From Bacillota bacterium (GTDB taxonomy: Bacteria; Bacillota; Clostridia; Christensenellales; SZUA-584), in assembly GCA_023416745.1 (NCBI GenBank), contig JAEZHF010000054.1:1-9516 (forward strand): a stretch of DNA of 9,516 nucleotides, in the 5' to 3' direction. The notes beneath the pieces were generated by a model. The model was not told the origin of the DNA. It made no database searches and worked only from the letters and a program-made list of their open reading frames with translations. This document shows positions 1-5,990 of this stretch, piece by piece (positions within the stretch are counted from its first letter, which is position 1; each line of letters opens with the position of its first letter). A program made the position numbers and the translations under genes.

Positions 1-194
1 ACAGGCCGGGTGCAAAACTGGGGACAGATTCTTCTTCAGCTCTCTGTTTTCTTCCCGGATAAGGTTAAATCTTCACTGGCTTGATCTTATGGGTTCAGTG
101 AAAGCACAAAACTATTTACAGACCCTACTTGCCAGAAAATCAGAGCAATAATCCATGATATACTCCATTCCTGAATTATGAAAAAGTAATACCC
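1..194. other. Left-edge stretch without a supportable gene
   Basis: No gene is supported here. A plus-strand frame is open from base 2 to a TAA at 149-151 (49 codons, no start visible, cut by the window edge). A minus-strand frame is open from about base 90 to the edge and would read as a charged segment ending in KKNLSPVL. Both are short enough to arise by chance. The sequence AAAACTGGGGACAGATTC near base 14 resembles motifs I have seen near dispersed transposase-type elements, but that is recollection and not proof. No terminator hairpin for the gene ending at 195 is evident. Confidence 0.3.
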
Positions 195-530
195 TTACAC
201 CCGCCACTGCGCCAGCGCGTTCTGCACCACGCCCGAAAAGCTCTTGGACGCGCCCCAGTCGAAGCGGAACAGGCCTTCGCCGCCGCCCCCGCCCACGCAG
301 TGCACGCGGGTTTTGCCCGTGAAGTCGTCCAGCGTCACCGTGAGCGTTAAGCGGTTGCCCGCGCGGTAATAGTGCTTCTCGTACACCAGCACCGCGAAGC
401 CGCCGCCGCCCGGAGCCGCCTGCCCGTAACTGTCGATGCGCTCCCCCGTGATGCTGCCGCGCACCACCGCGTTGTCGATCACGCCGATGGCGCTCTGCAC
501 GTCCAGCGATACAAAGAATGTGTCCGTCAT
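195..530 (-). CDS. DUF6054-like protein, 111 residues
   Basis: A small soluble-looking protein with no signal peptide or membrane helix. Its layout matches my recollection of the DUF6054 family: an N-terminal strand and helix, an AVVRGSITGE segment (residues 21-30), a basic/aromatic strand ending in YYRAGNRLTLTVTL (54-67), then a glycine-rich run (80-86) leading into EGLFRFDWG and a C-terminal amphipathic helix. DUF6054 members are about 110 residues long and their function is unknown. The start is supported by GGAGGAG seven bases upstream. It follows the 470-residue membrane protein gene by 20 bases on the same strand with no hairpin between, so the two are probably co-transcribed. The family call comes from memory and could be wrong, but the reading frame is secure. 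Confidence 0.72.
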   Translation of the reverse strand: MTDTFFVSLDVQSAIGVIDNAVVRGSITGERIDSYGQAAPGGGGFAVLVYEKHYYRAGNRLTLTVTLDDFTGKTRVHCVGGGGGEGLFRFDWGASKSFSGVVQNALAQWRV

Positions 531-550
531 GAGTTTACTCCTCCGTTAAA

Positions 551-1963
551 TTATTGCGCTGTCGAGCTTGCCGCCGCCACGTCCTCAGCCATTCCGGCGC
601 TCTCCAGCTCACCCCTCGTTTTGATGGCGTCACCGTACACCAGCATCAGACAGGCAATCAGCACGAGCAGCGCGCTCATTGCCAGCAGTCCGCCGCTGTA
701 ATCCGCCACCGTGCCGAGCGAGCCCACCAGCGCGGGCAGCATCCATGGCCAGCCGGCCAGCATCAGCCGGTACAGCACGCCGTCCGGCCGGGTTTTGACC
801 AGACAGAACACGGCCAGCCCCGCCGCGAACAGCGCCTGCACAAGCAGCGATGACCCTGACCCGGCATATCCAAAGCTGACCACCGCCGCCAGCAGCAGAA
901 CAACCGCGCACACGCCCGCCAGCACGCCCGCAGCGACGAGCAAGCCCCGGCGTTCAGGCCGGGCGCTCCGCACCTGTCTGCTGAAGCGGATCAACAGATA
1001 TACAGCGGGCAGTGCGCCCGCCGCCAGCGGCAGGAGACTCGTGAAATCGCCGCTGAACAGGTTGCCAAGAGACAGCAGCATTACCGTCCCGGCGGTCATC
1101 ATCAGCAGACGCGGCGTAGCTTTGAAGAACTGTACGATGGACAGGATGAAAAGCAGCAGGAGAAACACTGCAGAATAACCGGAGCTGTCAAATAAAAGCG
1201 GCACAGGCGTGTAGATCATCCACTCGGCAAGCAGCGAGAGCAGTGCCGTCAGCACGTATACCACAATAACCTTGTCTGATTCCCGCTTGTCCTGTATGCC
1301 TGTCAGTTCGCGCCGCGTCCTGACCGCATCGGCCAGCACAAGCAGCGCGGCCAACATAACCATCGACGCTGCCAGCCAGCCCATCAGCTTCACCGCCATA
1401 CCGGTATCCGGCAGGCTGAAACCTTGTCCGCTGGACATTCCGTAAAACAGCATGCGGTAGAATACGCTGGTGCGCCGTCTGCTCAGAAAGCAAAATACCG
1501 TGAACCCCGCCGTGCCTGCCAGCCCTGAGCCCAGCCAATCCGCCGCGCTGTGAGTTGTCAGCACCCCCGCGGCCACCTGATACACCAGATACACGGAAGC
1601 CATCACGCCCGCCACAATGAGCATTGTGTTTCTCTCGGGCTTGAGCGGTTCCGCCTTCACTTGCCGCGCCCATCCGGCCAGCACGTAAACGGTGGGCAGC
1701 GCCGCCGCGCCGATAGCCAGCAGTGCGGGCAGCCAGCTCTGCGTGATTATCCCCATCGAGAGCGATACGCCTAAGCCGCAGAACATCAGCAGTACGCGCG
1801 GCGTGGATTTGAACAGCTGTATCATCGCCAGTATGCCCAGCGCGCACATTGCAGCAAACAGTATGCCCGTCGCCGTATCCTGTGGCGCCAGCCCGAGCAC
1901 CACAAGCAGCACTGCTGCCGCCGCGGCCAGCAGCCTAGATACAATGGTCACCGTGTATTTCAT
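551..1963 (-). CDS. Polytopic membrane protein with two tandem homologous halves, 470 residues
   Basis: I do not recognise this protein. It is strongly hydrophobic, with about 14 predicted helices. It has two halves joined by a charged linker (residues 212-231, with RTRRELTGIQDKRESDK). QLFKSTPR (49-56) recurs as QFFKATPR (278-285); ALPTVY (88-93) recurs as ALPAVY (317-322); SVFYRML (166-172) recurs as GVLYRLM (395-401). All three sit at a constant offset of 229 residues, and DAVRTRREL (212-220) matches DAIKTRGEL (445-453). Single units of the same kind occur in the genes at 5991-6782 and 7064-7963. The frame is open further upstream, but the start at 1963 has a G-rich SD (AGGGGGG) and an ideal promoter just upstream. 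The longer frame would run through that promoter and the NUDIX terminator. It is the first gene of a two-gene unit with the DUF6054-like gene. A role in transport, sensing or envelope biology cannot be told from sequence. Confidence 0.85.
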   Translation of the reverse strand: MKYTVTIVSRLLAAAAAVLLVVLGLAPQDTATGILFAAMCALGILAMIQLFKSTPRVLLMFCGLGVSLSMGIITQSWLPALLAIGAAALPTVYVLAGWARQVKAEPLKPERNTMLIVAGVMASVYLVYQVAAGVLTTHSAADWLGSGLAGTAGFTVFCFLSRRRTSVFYRMLFYGMSSGQGFSLPDTGMAVKLMGWLAASMVMLAALLVLADAVRTRRELTGIQDKRESDKVIVVYVLTALLSLLAEWMIYTPVPLLFDSSGYSAVFLLLLFILSIVQFFKATPRLLMMTAGTVMLLSLGNLFSGDFTSLLPLAAGALPAVYLLIRFSRQVRSARPERRGLLVAAGVLAGVCAVVLLLAAVVSFGYAGSGSSLLVQALFAAGLAVFCLVKTRPDGVLYRLMLAGWPWMLPALVGSLGTVADYSGGLLAMSALLVLIACLMLVYGDAIKTRGELESAGMAEDVAAASSTAQ

Positions 1964-1993
1964 CCGCCGCCCCCCTTGTGTTGTGTCACCAGC

Positions 1994-2022
1994 ATTATAC
2001 CCTGCCAGCATGGGCCATTCAA
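1994..2022 (-). promoter_or_regulatory. Sigma-A-type promoter for the 470-residue membrane protein operon
   Basis: On the minus strand, TTGAAT (2017-2022) is followed by a 17-base spacer and a perfect TATAAT (1994-1999), then a leader of about 30 bases to the ATG at 1963. The leader contains ACACAAGGGGGGCGGC, which also occurs in front of the NUDIX gene. The promoter lies downstream of the NUDIX terminator, so the operon has its own transcription start. Confidence 0.75.
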
Positions 2023-2043
2023 GAAAATACTGGCATGCATTGA

Positions 2044-2098
2044 CAATAAAAAAAACGCATGGCCGCCGAGGGGCTTCCCCCGTTTGGCGCATGCGTTT
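2044..2098 (-). terminator. Rho-independent terminator of the NUDIX gene
   Basis: Directly after the NUDIX stop codon, the minus strand carries a perfect 9-bp stem, AAACGCATG paired with CATGCGTTT (plus-strand arms 2053-2061 and 2090-2098). The interior can pair further, with GGGG against CCCC and GCC against GGC. An eight-base U tract follows the 3' arm (the A run at 2048-2055 on the plus strand). It separates the NUDIX transcript from the next operon on the same strand. Confidence 0.85.
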
Positions 2099-2109
2099 CG
2101 TATCCGCTG

Positions 2110-2583
2110 TCAGACGATATCCAGACTCAGCAGCTCCCCGCCCCTGCCGACCACTGCCGAGCCGGAGAAGCACCGGCTTTCGTCCAGCACGTACGGAGAT
2201 ATGTTGACGTAGTAATCGCTGATGCCCTCCTTATGGAAGCTGTCCGCGATGCCGCACCATTCCAGCGCGCCCTCACCTGACGGCACCGGCTCTCCGTTAA
2301 AGTCGCGTGTCAGGTAGTAGAACGCCAGCGTCTCGTAAGCCGCTCCTTCCACGGTGATGCTCACCACGCCGCGGTACGACACCTCGCCCACTGCGAGGCC
2401 CGTTTCCTCCAGCACCTCGCGCCTGCACGCGGCGGCGAGGCTTTCCCCGCGCTCCTTCTTGCCCCCGACGACGGTGTATTTGTCCGCTTCGGGCGGCGCG
2501 GTGCGGCGTATCAGCAGCACCTGATCATCCCTCACGATATAGCAGAACACCACCGCGATGTTGTACGCGTACGTCTGGTCCAT
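2110..2583 (-). CDS. NUDIX hydrolase (MutT-like), 157 residues
   Basis: NUDIX enzymes hydrolyse nucleoside diphosphates linked to another group, typically oxidised or non-canonical NTPs or nucleotide sugars, using Mg2+ held by the Nudix box. The full box GX5EX7REUXEEXGU is present at residues 41-63: G41, E47, then REVLEETGL (55-63) with the metal-binding glutamates E56, E59 and E60. An N-terminal strand with IVRDDQVLLIRR (16-27) precedes it, as in MutT/YjhB-type proteins. Length is typical for a single-domain member. Substrate cannot be assigned. The start at 2583 follows a G-rich SD (AGGGGGGG). The gene is monocistronic, with its own promoter (2614-2642) and terminator, and divergent from the cupin gene at 2736. 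Confidence 0.93.
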   Translation of the reverse strand: MDQTYAYNIAVVFCYIVRDDQVLLIRRTAPPEADKYTVVGGKKERGESLAAACRREVLEETGLAVGEVSYRGVVSITVEGAAYETLAFYYLTRDFNGEPVPSGEGALEWCGIADSFHKEGISDYYVNISPYVLDESRCFSGSAVVGRGGELLSLDIV

Positions 2584-2613
2584 TGCCGCCCCCCCTTGTG
2601 TCGCCTTTCATCC

Positions 2614-2642
2614 ATTATACCGCGGCGGCAGCATGTCTTCAA
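2614..2642 (-). promoter_or_regulatory. Sigma-A-type promoter for the NUDIX gene
   Basis: On the minus strand, TTGAAG (2637-2642), a 17-base spacer and a perfect TATAAT (2614-2619) lie about 30 bases before the ATG. The -35 triplet, spacer length, -10 box and leader block ACACAAGGGGGGGCGGC closely match those of the 470-residue membrane protein gene, so the two genes may share regulation or a duplicated upstream region. Confidence 0.75.
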
Positions 2643-2681
2643 GGACAGGCGCAGGGCGGGATGCGCGCAGGCCGGTGTTTA

Positions 2682-2722
2682 TGGTATACTGTGGAAAATC
2701 CACACAGGCGGCATTTTGCCGC
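2682..2722 (+). promoter_or_regulatory. Extended -10 promoter with two tandem hairpins, cupin gene
   Basis: TGGTATACT (2682-2690) fits an extended -10 element (TGn plus TATACT); no good -35 is visible. The initial transcript contains two back-to-back perfect 6-bp inverted repeats with 3-base loops: TGTGGA/TCCACA (2690-2695 and 2699-2704) and GCGGCA/TGCCGC (2708-2713 and 2717-2722). The SD AAAGGAG (2724-2730) follows at once. The first dyad overlaps the probable transcription start, where a repressor could bind. The second could act on ribosome access. No regulator is identified. Confidence 0.55.
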
Positions 2723-2735
2723 GAAAGGAGCTGCC

Positions 2736-3074
2736 ATGACCACGATATTTCCCGAGCCGGTGCTGAGTCTGCCGCTGGCCGATATTCCGATACCGGGCGT
2801 CAGCGCATACCTGTCCCAGAGCGACAGCCACCAGATCATATTCATGGAGTTCGCGCAGGATGCGGACCTGCCGGAGCACGCCCACGCGGCGCAGATCGGG
2901 TTCGTGCTGGAGGGACGCATCGACCTCGTCATCGGCGGCGTACCGGGCACCTACGTGAAGGGCGACCGGTACTTCATCCCCGAGGGTGTGCCGCACTCGG
3001 GCCGCATACACGCGGGCTACGCCGACATCACCTTCTTCGCCCAGCCGGACCGGTACGCGCAAATGCCGCGCTGA
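2736..3074 (+). CDS. Small single-domain cupin, 112 residues
   Basis: A one-domain beta-barrel protein. Cupin motif 1 is PEHAHAAQIGFVLEG (residues 46-60): H48 and H50 are metal ligands, and Q53 takes the place of the usual glutamate, as in a common subgroup reading HxHxxQxGxVLEG. Motif 2 is GDRYFIPEGVPHSG (76-89) with H87. The tail GYADITFFAQPDRY is also typical of small clostridial cupins as I remember them. Such proteins bind small ligands or act as metal enzymes; no substrate can be named. A longer in-frame reading from 2583 exists, but the start at 2736 has the SD AAAGGAG at a five-base spacing and begins at the conserved region. It is divergent from the NUDIX gene and followed by a hairpin element. 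Confidence 0.88.
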   Translation: MTTIFPEPVLSLPLADIPIPGVSAYLSQSDSHQIIFMEFAQDADLPEHAHAAQIGFVLEGRIDLVIGGVPGTYVKGDRYFIPEGVPHSGRIHAGYADITFFAQPDRYAQMPR

Positions 3075-3086
3075 ACGCAGCGGCTT

Positions 3087-3158
3087 GCGGGTGGAGTAAT
3101 ATAAGACCGCGAGGGTTCCACCCTCGTGCACCCGCTTCTTTTCTTTAAGAAAAGAAGC
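3087..3158 (+). repeat. Hairpin-rich intergenic element, possible terminator or dispersed repeat
   Basis: Three nested or adjacent inverted repeats occupy the space after the cupin stop. An outer GCGGGTG/CACCCGC pair (3087-3093, 3129-3135) encloses a hairpin CGAGGGT-TCC-ACCCTCG (3110-3126). This abuts a perfect 12-bp inverted repeat GCTTCTTTTCTT-T-AAGAAAAGAAGC (3134-3158), followed by AAAAGA. The first hairpin and the T-rich arm could terminate cupin transcription. The combination also resembles dispersed intergenic elements seen after genes in clostridial genomes, which is my recollection only. There is one copy in this window. Confidence 0.5.
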
Positions 3159-3245
3159 AAAAGACCACGCAGCCTGCACTATTAATGGAACATTTTTACT
3201 CAACTGTACGTCCCATGTGCAAACCCCTGTAAAGGAATGTTTATT

Positions 3246-4169
3246 ATGGGTAAAAGATTATCGCTGCTAACCGTGATTATGCTGATTTGTGCAATGGCTT
3301 GTTCCTGCGCCGCTTCGTCGGAACAAACACTGACGGATTCAGTCCATACAGAAACGGCACCAGACAGCGTGCAAACAGAGAACAGTGATGCCTTTGATAT
3401 TGCGCTGGATATCAACAATGGTATCTTTGACCTTTCTCCCTGTTTACCCAGGTTTACGCCAACCATTGAGTGTAATTCTTTCCGCTACCGATTAGAGGAT
3501 ATTCATTTGAGTCTTAACGTCTATGACAAGGCAACACCTGTTGAGGATATATATCCGGGTGATACGGACTCATATGAAAAGCGAGCTGAAAACGGAAGGG
3601 AATATTATATCAGGACTCGAACAGATTCCTATGACGGTATAGAAGATGAAACAGGCAAAGCAGTAAATGGTGAAACGACAACAACTGAAATACTATTCTA
3701 TTTTGATGCATACGTCATTGTTCTTACGGGCAGTTCCAACGATAGAGATACATCAGCCGTCACATTTCAGCTAGCCATGGATTTGGTGACCAACGCCCCA
3801 ATAAACGGCATTGAACAGCTAAACAGCGATTTGTTTGCACGGTTTTGGAACGGCACAATGGAATGCAATATTTCATTTACTCCAAAAGACGACACTGATT
3901 ACCATTACTGGCTCAATGCGGAAGGAACCGTTATCAAAGAAGAAAACAACATCCGTTACCTAACCAGTATTAGCGAACGCTCACCCGACGATCCAAATAT
4001 GCGCTTTGTTGTGTGCGACACTGATAAAGGAGCCTTGCTCATCTCCTGTGGCGTTCCGTATTCCGAACGCAACAATGTGCCTGCCGAAGAGCTGGACTTC
4101 ATCAACTTATCGCTGGCGCAGAAGGTTGCCGAACGCTTGGGCGTGGTGATCACCAGCATCAGCGAGTAG
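3246..4169 (+). CDS. Predicted lipoprotein of unknown function, 307 residues
   Basis: The N-terminus MGKRLSLLTVIMLICAMACSC is a lipoprotein-type signal: KR, a hydrophobic core, then a lipobox-like AMAC with the acylated cysteine probably C19 (C21 is an alternative). A Ser/Thr/Glu-rich linker follows (about 22-50), then an extracellular domain of about 250 residues rich in strands and acidic residues. I recognise no family. I chose the ATG at 3246 over the in-frame ATG at 3237 because AAAGGA (3231-3236) is nine bases upstream of 3246 and touches 3237. Its codons are visibly AT-richer than those of the flanking cupin and HAD genes. It is monocistronic, ends 34 bases from the convergent HAD gene, and has no clear promoter or terminator of its own. 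Confidence 0.85.
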   Translation: MGKRLSLLTVIMLICAMACSCAASSEQTLTDSVHTETAPDSVQTENSDAFDIALDINNGIFDLSPCLPRFTPTIECNSFRYRLEDIHLSLNVYDKATPVEDIYPGDTDSYEKRAENGREYYIRTRTDSYDGIEDETGKAVNGETTTTEILFYFDAYVIVLTGSSNDRDTSAVTFQLAMDLVTNAPINGIEQLNSDLFARFWNGTMECNISFTPKDDTDYHYWLNAEGTVIKEENNIRYLTSISERSPDDPNMRFVVCDTDKGALLISCGVPYSERNNVPAEELDFINLSLAQKVAERLGVVITSISE

Positions 4170-4203
4170 CACAGCCTCGTTGCCACGCGTGATAGCCTCC
4201 CCC

Positions 4204-4881
4204 TCACCCCAGCAATATGCCTTCCAGCTCCGCCAGAGCGCGTATCACGTAGTCGAGGCGGTAGCCCTCTGGAAGGGGTTCTGCCTCGCGGTTCAGCCAG
4301 CACGTTTTGATCCCCGCGTTCATGCCGCCCCGCATGTCGGAAGTGAGCGAATCCCCTACAATCAGCACGGTGTCCCTGTGCGGGTTGCCCAGCGCGTTCA
4401 GCACGTGGTCGAAGAAGCGCACGTCCGGCTTGGACACGCCGACTTCCTCCGAGATGAACTGGCGCGCAAAGTACGGCTCCAGCGGCGTATGGTCCAGCTT
4501 GCGGCGCTGCGTGGGGCCGACGCCGTTGGTCACGATGGACAGCTCGTAGCGCGGGCTCAACCGCTCGCACAGTTCCAGCGCGTACGGCATCATCACCGTG
4601 TGCTCGGCGAGGTTGAACTGATAAAGCCGGTTCATCTCCGCGCCGTCGATGTCCATGCCGTCCAGCAGCAGTGTGAACCGCTGCGACAGCGCCTGTTCCC
4701 TGTCCGTGCGCCCCTGCTCGAACTCCAGCCACAGCAGACGGTTGGCCTCTCGGTAGCGCGTGTACAACGCGTCGTCGCACGGCACCTTGAAAGCGTGCAG
4801 CGTGTCGAAGAAGGCGTTGCGTTCCATTTGATCGAAGTCGAACAGCGTGTTGTCAGCGTCGAAGAGTATGTGTTTGAACAT
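4204..4881 (-). CDS. HAD-superfamily hydrolase, YjjG/YfnB-like nucleotidase, 225 residues
   Basis: All four HAD motifs are present: motif I DADNT (D8 nucleophile, D10 acid/base), motif II T118 in IVTNG, motif III K151 in GVSKPD, and motif IV GDSLTSD (D177, D182). An alpha-helical C1 cap lies between motifs I and II (about 15-100). Sequence style and length fit the YjjG group, pyrimidine 5'-nucleotidases that dephosphorylate non-canonical nucleotides; this is a family inference and the natural substrate is not shown. The upstream in-frame extension to 5055 is rejected: it crosses the promoter and an upstream terminator, and the ATG at 4881 has the SD GGGAG (4887-4891) before it. It is convergent with the lipoprotein gene, with no clear terminator between them. 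Confidence 0.9.
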   Translation of the reverse strand: MFKHILFDADNTLFDFDQMERNAFFDTLHAFKVPCDDALYTRYREANRLLWLEFEQGRTDREQALSQRFTLLLDGMDIDGAEMNRLYQFNLAEHTVMMPYALELCERLSPRYELSIVTNGVGPTQRRKLDHTPLEPYFARQFISEEVGVSKPDVRFFDHVLNALGNPHRDTVLIVGDSLTSDMRGGMNAGIKTCWLNREAEPLPEGYRLDYVIRALAELEGILLG

Positions 4882-4927
4882 CGTTTCTCCCAATAAGTGT
4901 TTTGGGACAGCTGCCCCGAATGGTTCC

Positions 4928-4957
4928 ATTGTACACCTATGTCGCGTGCGCGGGCAA
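4928..4957 (-). promoter_or_regulatory. Probable promoter for the HAD gene
   Basis: On the minus strand, TTGCCC (4952-4957), an 18-base spacer and TACAAT (4928-4933) lie about 47 bases before the HAD start. An imperfect dyad around CAGCTG (4904-4917, GGG-A/C-CAG against CTG-C-CCC) sits in the leader. The promoter lies just past the terminator of the previous operon, as expected for an independent transcript. Confidence 0.6.
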
Positions 4958-4968
4958 CCGCGTAAACG

Positions 4969-4993
4969 AAAAAGCCCCGCAGATTGGCGGGGC
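4969..4993 (-). terminator. Rho-independent terminator of the GNAT/two-helix protein operon
   Basis: On the minus strand, a perfect 7-bp GC stem, GCCCCGC/GCGGGGC (plus arms 4974-4980 and 4987-4993), with a six-base loop is followed directly by five U (A run 4969-4973). It begins 10 bases after the stop of the 176-residue protein gene and closes the three-gene operon. Confidence 0.9.
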
Positions 4994-5002
4994 GGAACGG
5001 CG

Positions 5003-5533
5003 TCAATCCCGTGCCGTTGTCTCAACATCTGTCTTATACTCGCCGAACAACTCATCCATCATCTCGATAGTCTGCCGGACAGCAGAACGGAAGCCAAGGC
5101 GCATCAGTACGTAACTATAACCCGCGAGGATCATGGCCACCAACAGACCGTAATCAAATGGCTCCCCCCAATTGGTTCCTAAAACAGCTCCGATAATCAC
5201 TCCGCATAAAGCCATTAAAAAAGCGAACCCGACCTTTCGCACAGTTATCAAGCTGAGCCGTAATGATAAAACCGTTCTGCCCTTGTCCTCATCAACTGAC
5301 CCGTTTAAAAGCAAAAAGGATAGCCAGCGCTCTTCTATAATGTCCATATCGAAATAATGCGCCACGCTAAAGCCATCCATGCGAATACTACCCACAAACG
5401 CTTTTGTATTATCGCCGCGCCGCCTTTTTGGAATTGGTTCTCCTGATAATGTGTTCTGACTGAACACATCAAGCACATCGGTTGCCGTACAACTTAAATA
5501 CATTTTATATTCTCTGTAAGGCCAGAACCGCAT
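5003..5533 (-). CDS. Membrane protein with two C-terminal helices, 176 residues
   Basis: The N-terminal half (about 1-98) is hydrophilic with beta-strand character, including a KAFVGSIRMDGFSVAHYF segment (44-61). Two membrane helices follow at about 100-119 and 128-147, then a charged cytoplasmic-type tail rich in acidic residues. The architecture recalls small uncharacterised Bacillota proteins in which an FxGxI...F.I strand domain precedes a helical hairpin, but I cannot name a family. The start at 5533 has GAGGAG (5541-5546) seven bases upstream. The longer frame to 5593 would overlap the GNAT gene and lacks an SD. The gap to the GNAT stop is 13 bases, so it is co-transcribed with it. A strong terminator follows. 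Confidence 0.82.
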   Translation of the reverse strand: MRFWPYREYKMYLSCTATDVLDVFSQNTLSGEPIPKRRRGDNTKAFVGSIRMDGFSVAHYFDMDIIEERWLSFLLLNGSVDEDKGRTVLSLRLSLITVRKVGFAFLMALCGVIIGAVLGTNWGEPFDYGLLVAMILAGYSYVLMRLGFRSAVRQTIEMMDELFGEYKTDVETTARD

Positions 5534-5546
5534 ACTGCCCCTCCTC

Positions 5547-5981
5547 TTACTGCCCGCCATCCCGGTAGCGCATGATGGTGGCGCGCGGCTCAAAGCCCAG
5601 CGACTGCCAGAACGCGTTGCCCCGCTCGTTCCATACGAATACGTCGAGATCCATCTCGCGCACGCCCAGCGTTTGCAGCAGCAGCCGGAACGCCTGCGTG
5701 CCGTATCCCTTGCGGCGATGTGCGCGGCATATATAGAAGTGGCGCAGATACACCGGGCTGCGTCCGGGAATCACCAGCGCGTAGCCCGCCGTCTGCCCGC
5801 CTGCCGTGAACAGGTAGGCGATATCTCCCGCGGCGAGATACGCCTCCATGCGGCGGCGGGTCTCCTCGTCCTCCGGTATCGCGTCGGCGGGTTCGTCCTC
5901 CATCATCTCGCGGCACAGCACGGACAGCAGGGCCGTGTCGGTACAGGGAGATATTTTTAGCTTTTCTATATCGTATTGCAT
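5547..5981 (-). CDS. GNAT-family N-acetyltransferase, 144 residues
   Basis: GNAT enzymes transfer an acetyl group from acetyl-CoA to an amine. The acetyl-CoA binding motif A is visible as VYLRHFYICRAHRRKGYGTQAF (77-98); the pyrophosphate-binding RxxGxG is R89-G92-G94. Motif B follows with VFVWNERGNAFWQSLGF (114-130), where N118, A123 and the FW...LGF pattern are typical. Length is normal for a single GNAT domain. The acceptor substrate cannot be inferred. GGAGG (5986-5990) lies four bases before the ATG, and the whole gap to the upstream membrane protein gene is nine bases, so translation is probably coupled in an operon with that gene and the 176-residue protein. Confidence 0.92.
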   Translation of the reverse strand: MQYDIEKLKISPCTDTALLSVLCREMMEDEPADAIPEDEETRRRMEAYLAAGDIAYLFTAGGQTAGYALVIPGRSPVYLRHFYICRAHRRKGYGTQAFRLLLQTLGVREMDLDVFVWNERGNAFWQSLGFEPRATIMRYRDGGQ

Positions 5982-5990
5982 ATTGCCTCC

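Noticed and set aside
4145..4154. Perfect palindrome GGTGATCACC
   Set aside because: It lies inside the lipoprotein coding sequence (codons for GVVITS) near its end, and is short enough to be chance.
4904..4917. Imperfect dyad around CAGCTG in the HAD leader as an operator
   Set aside because: Only a short imperfect repeat with one mismatch; noted with the promoter but not supported as a separate site.
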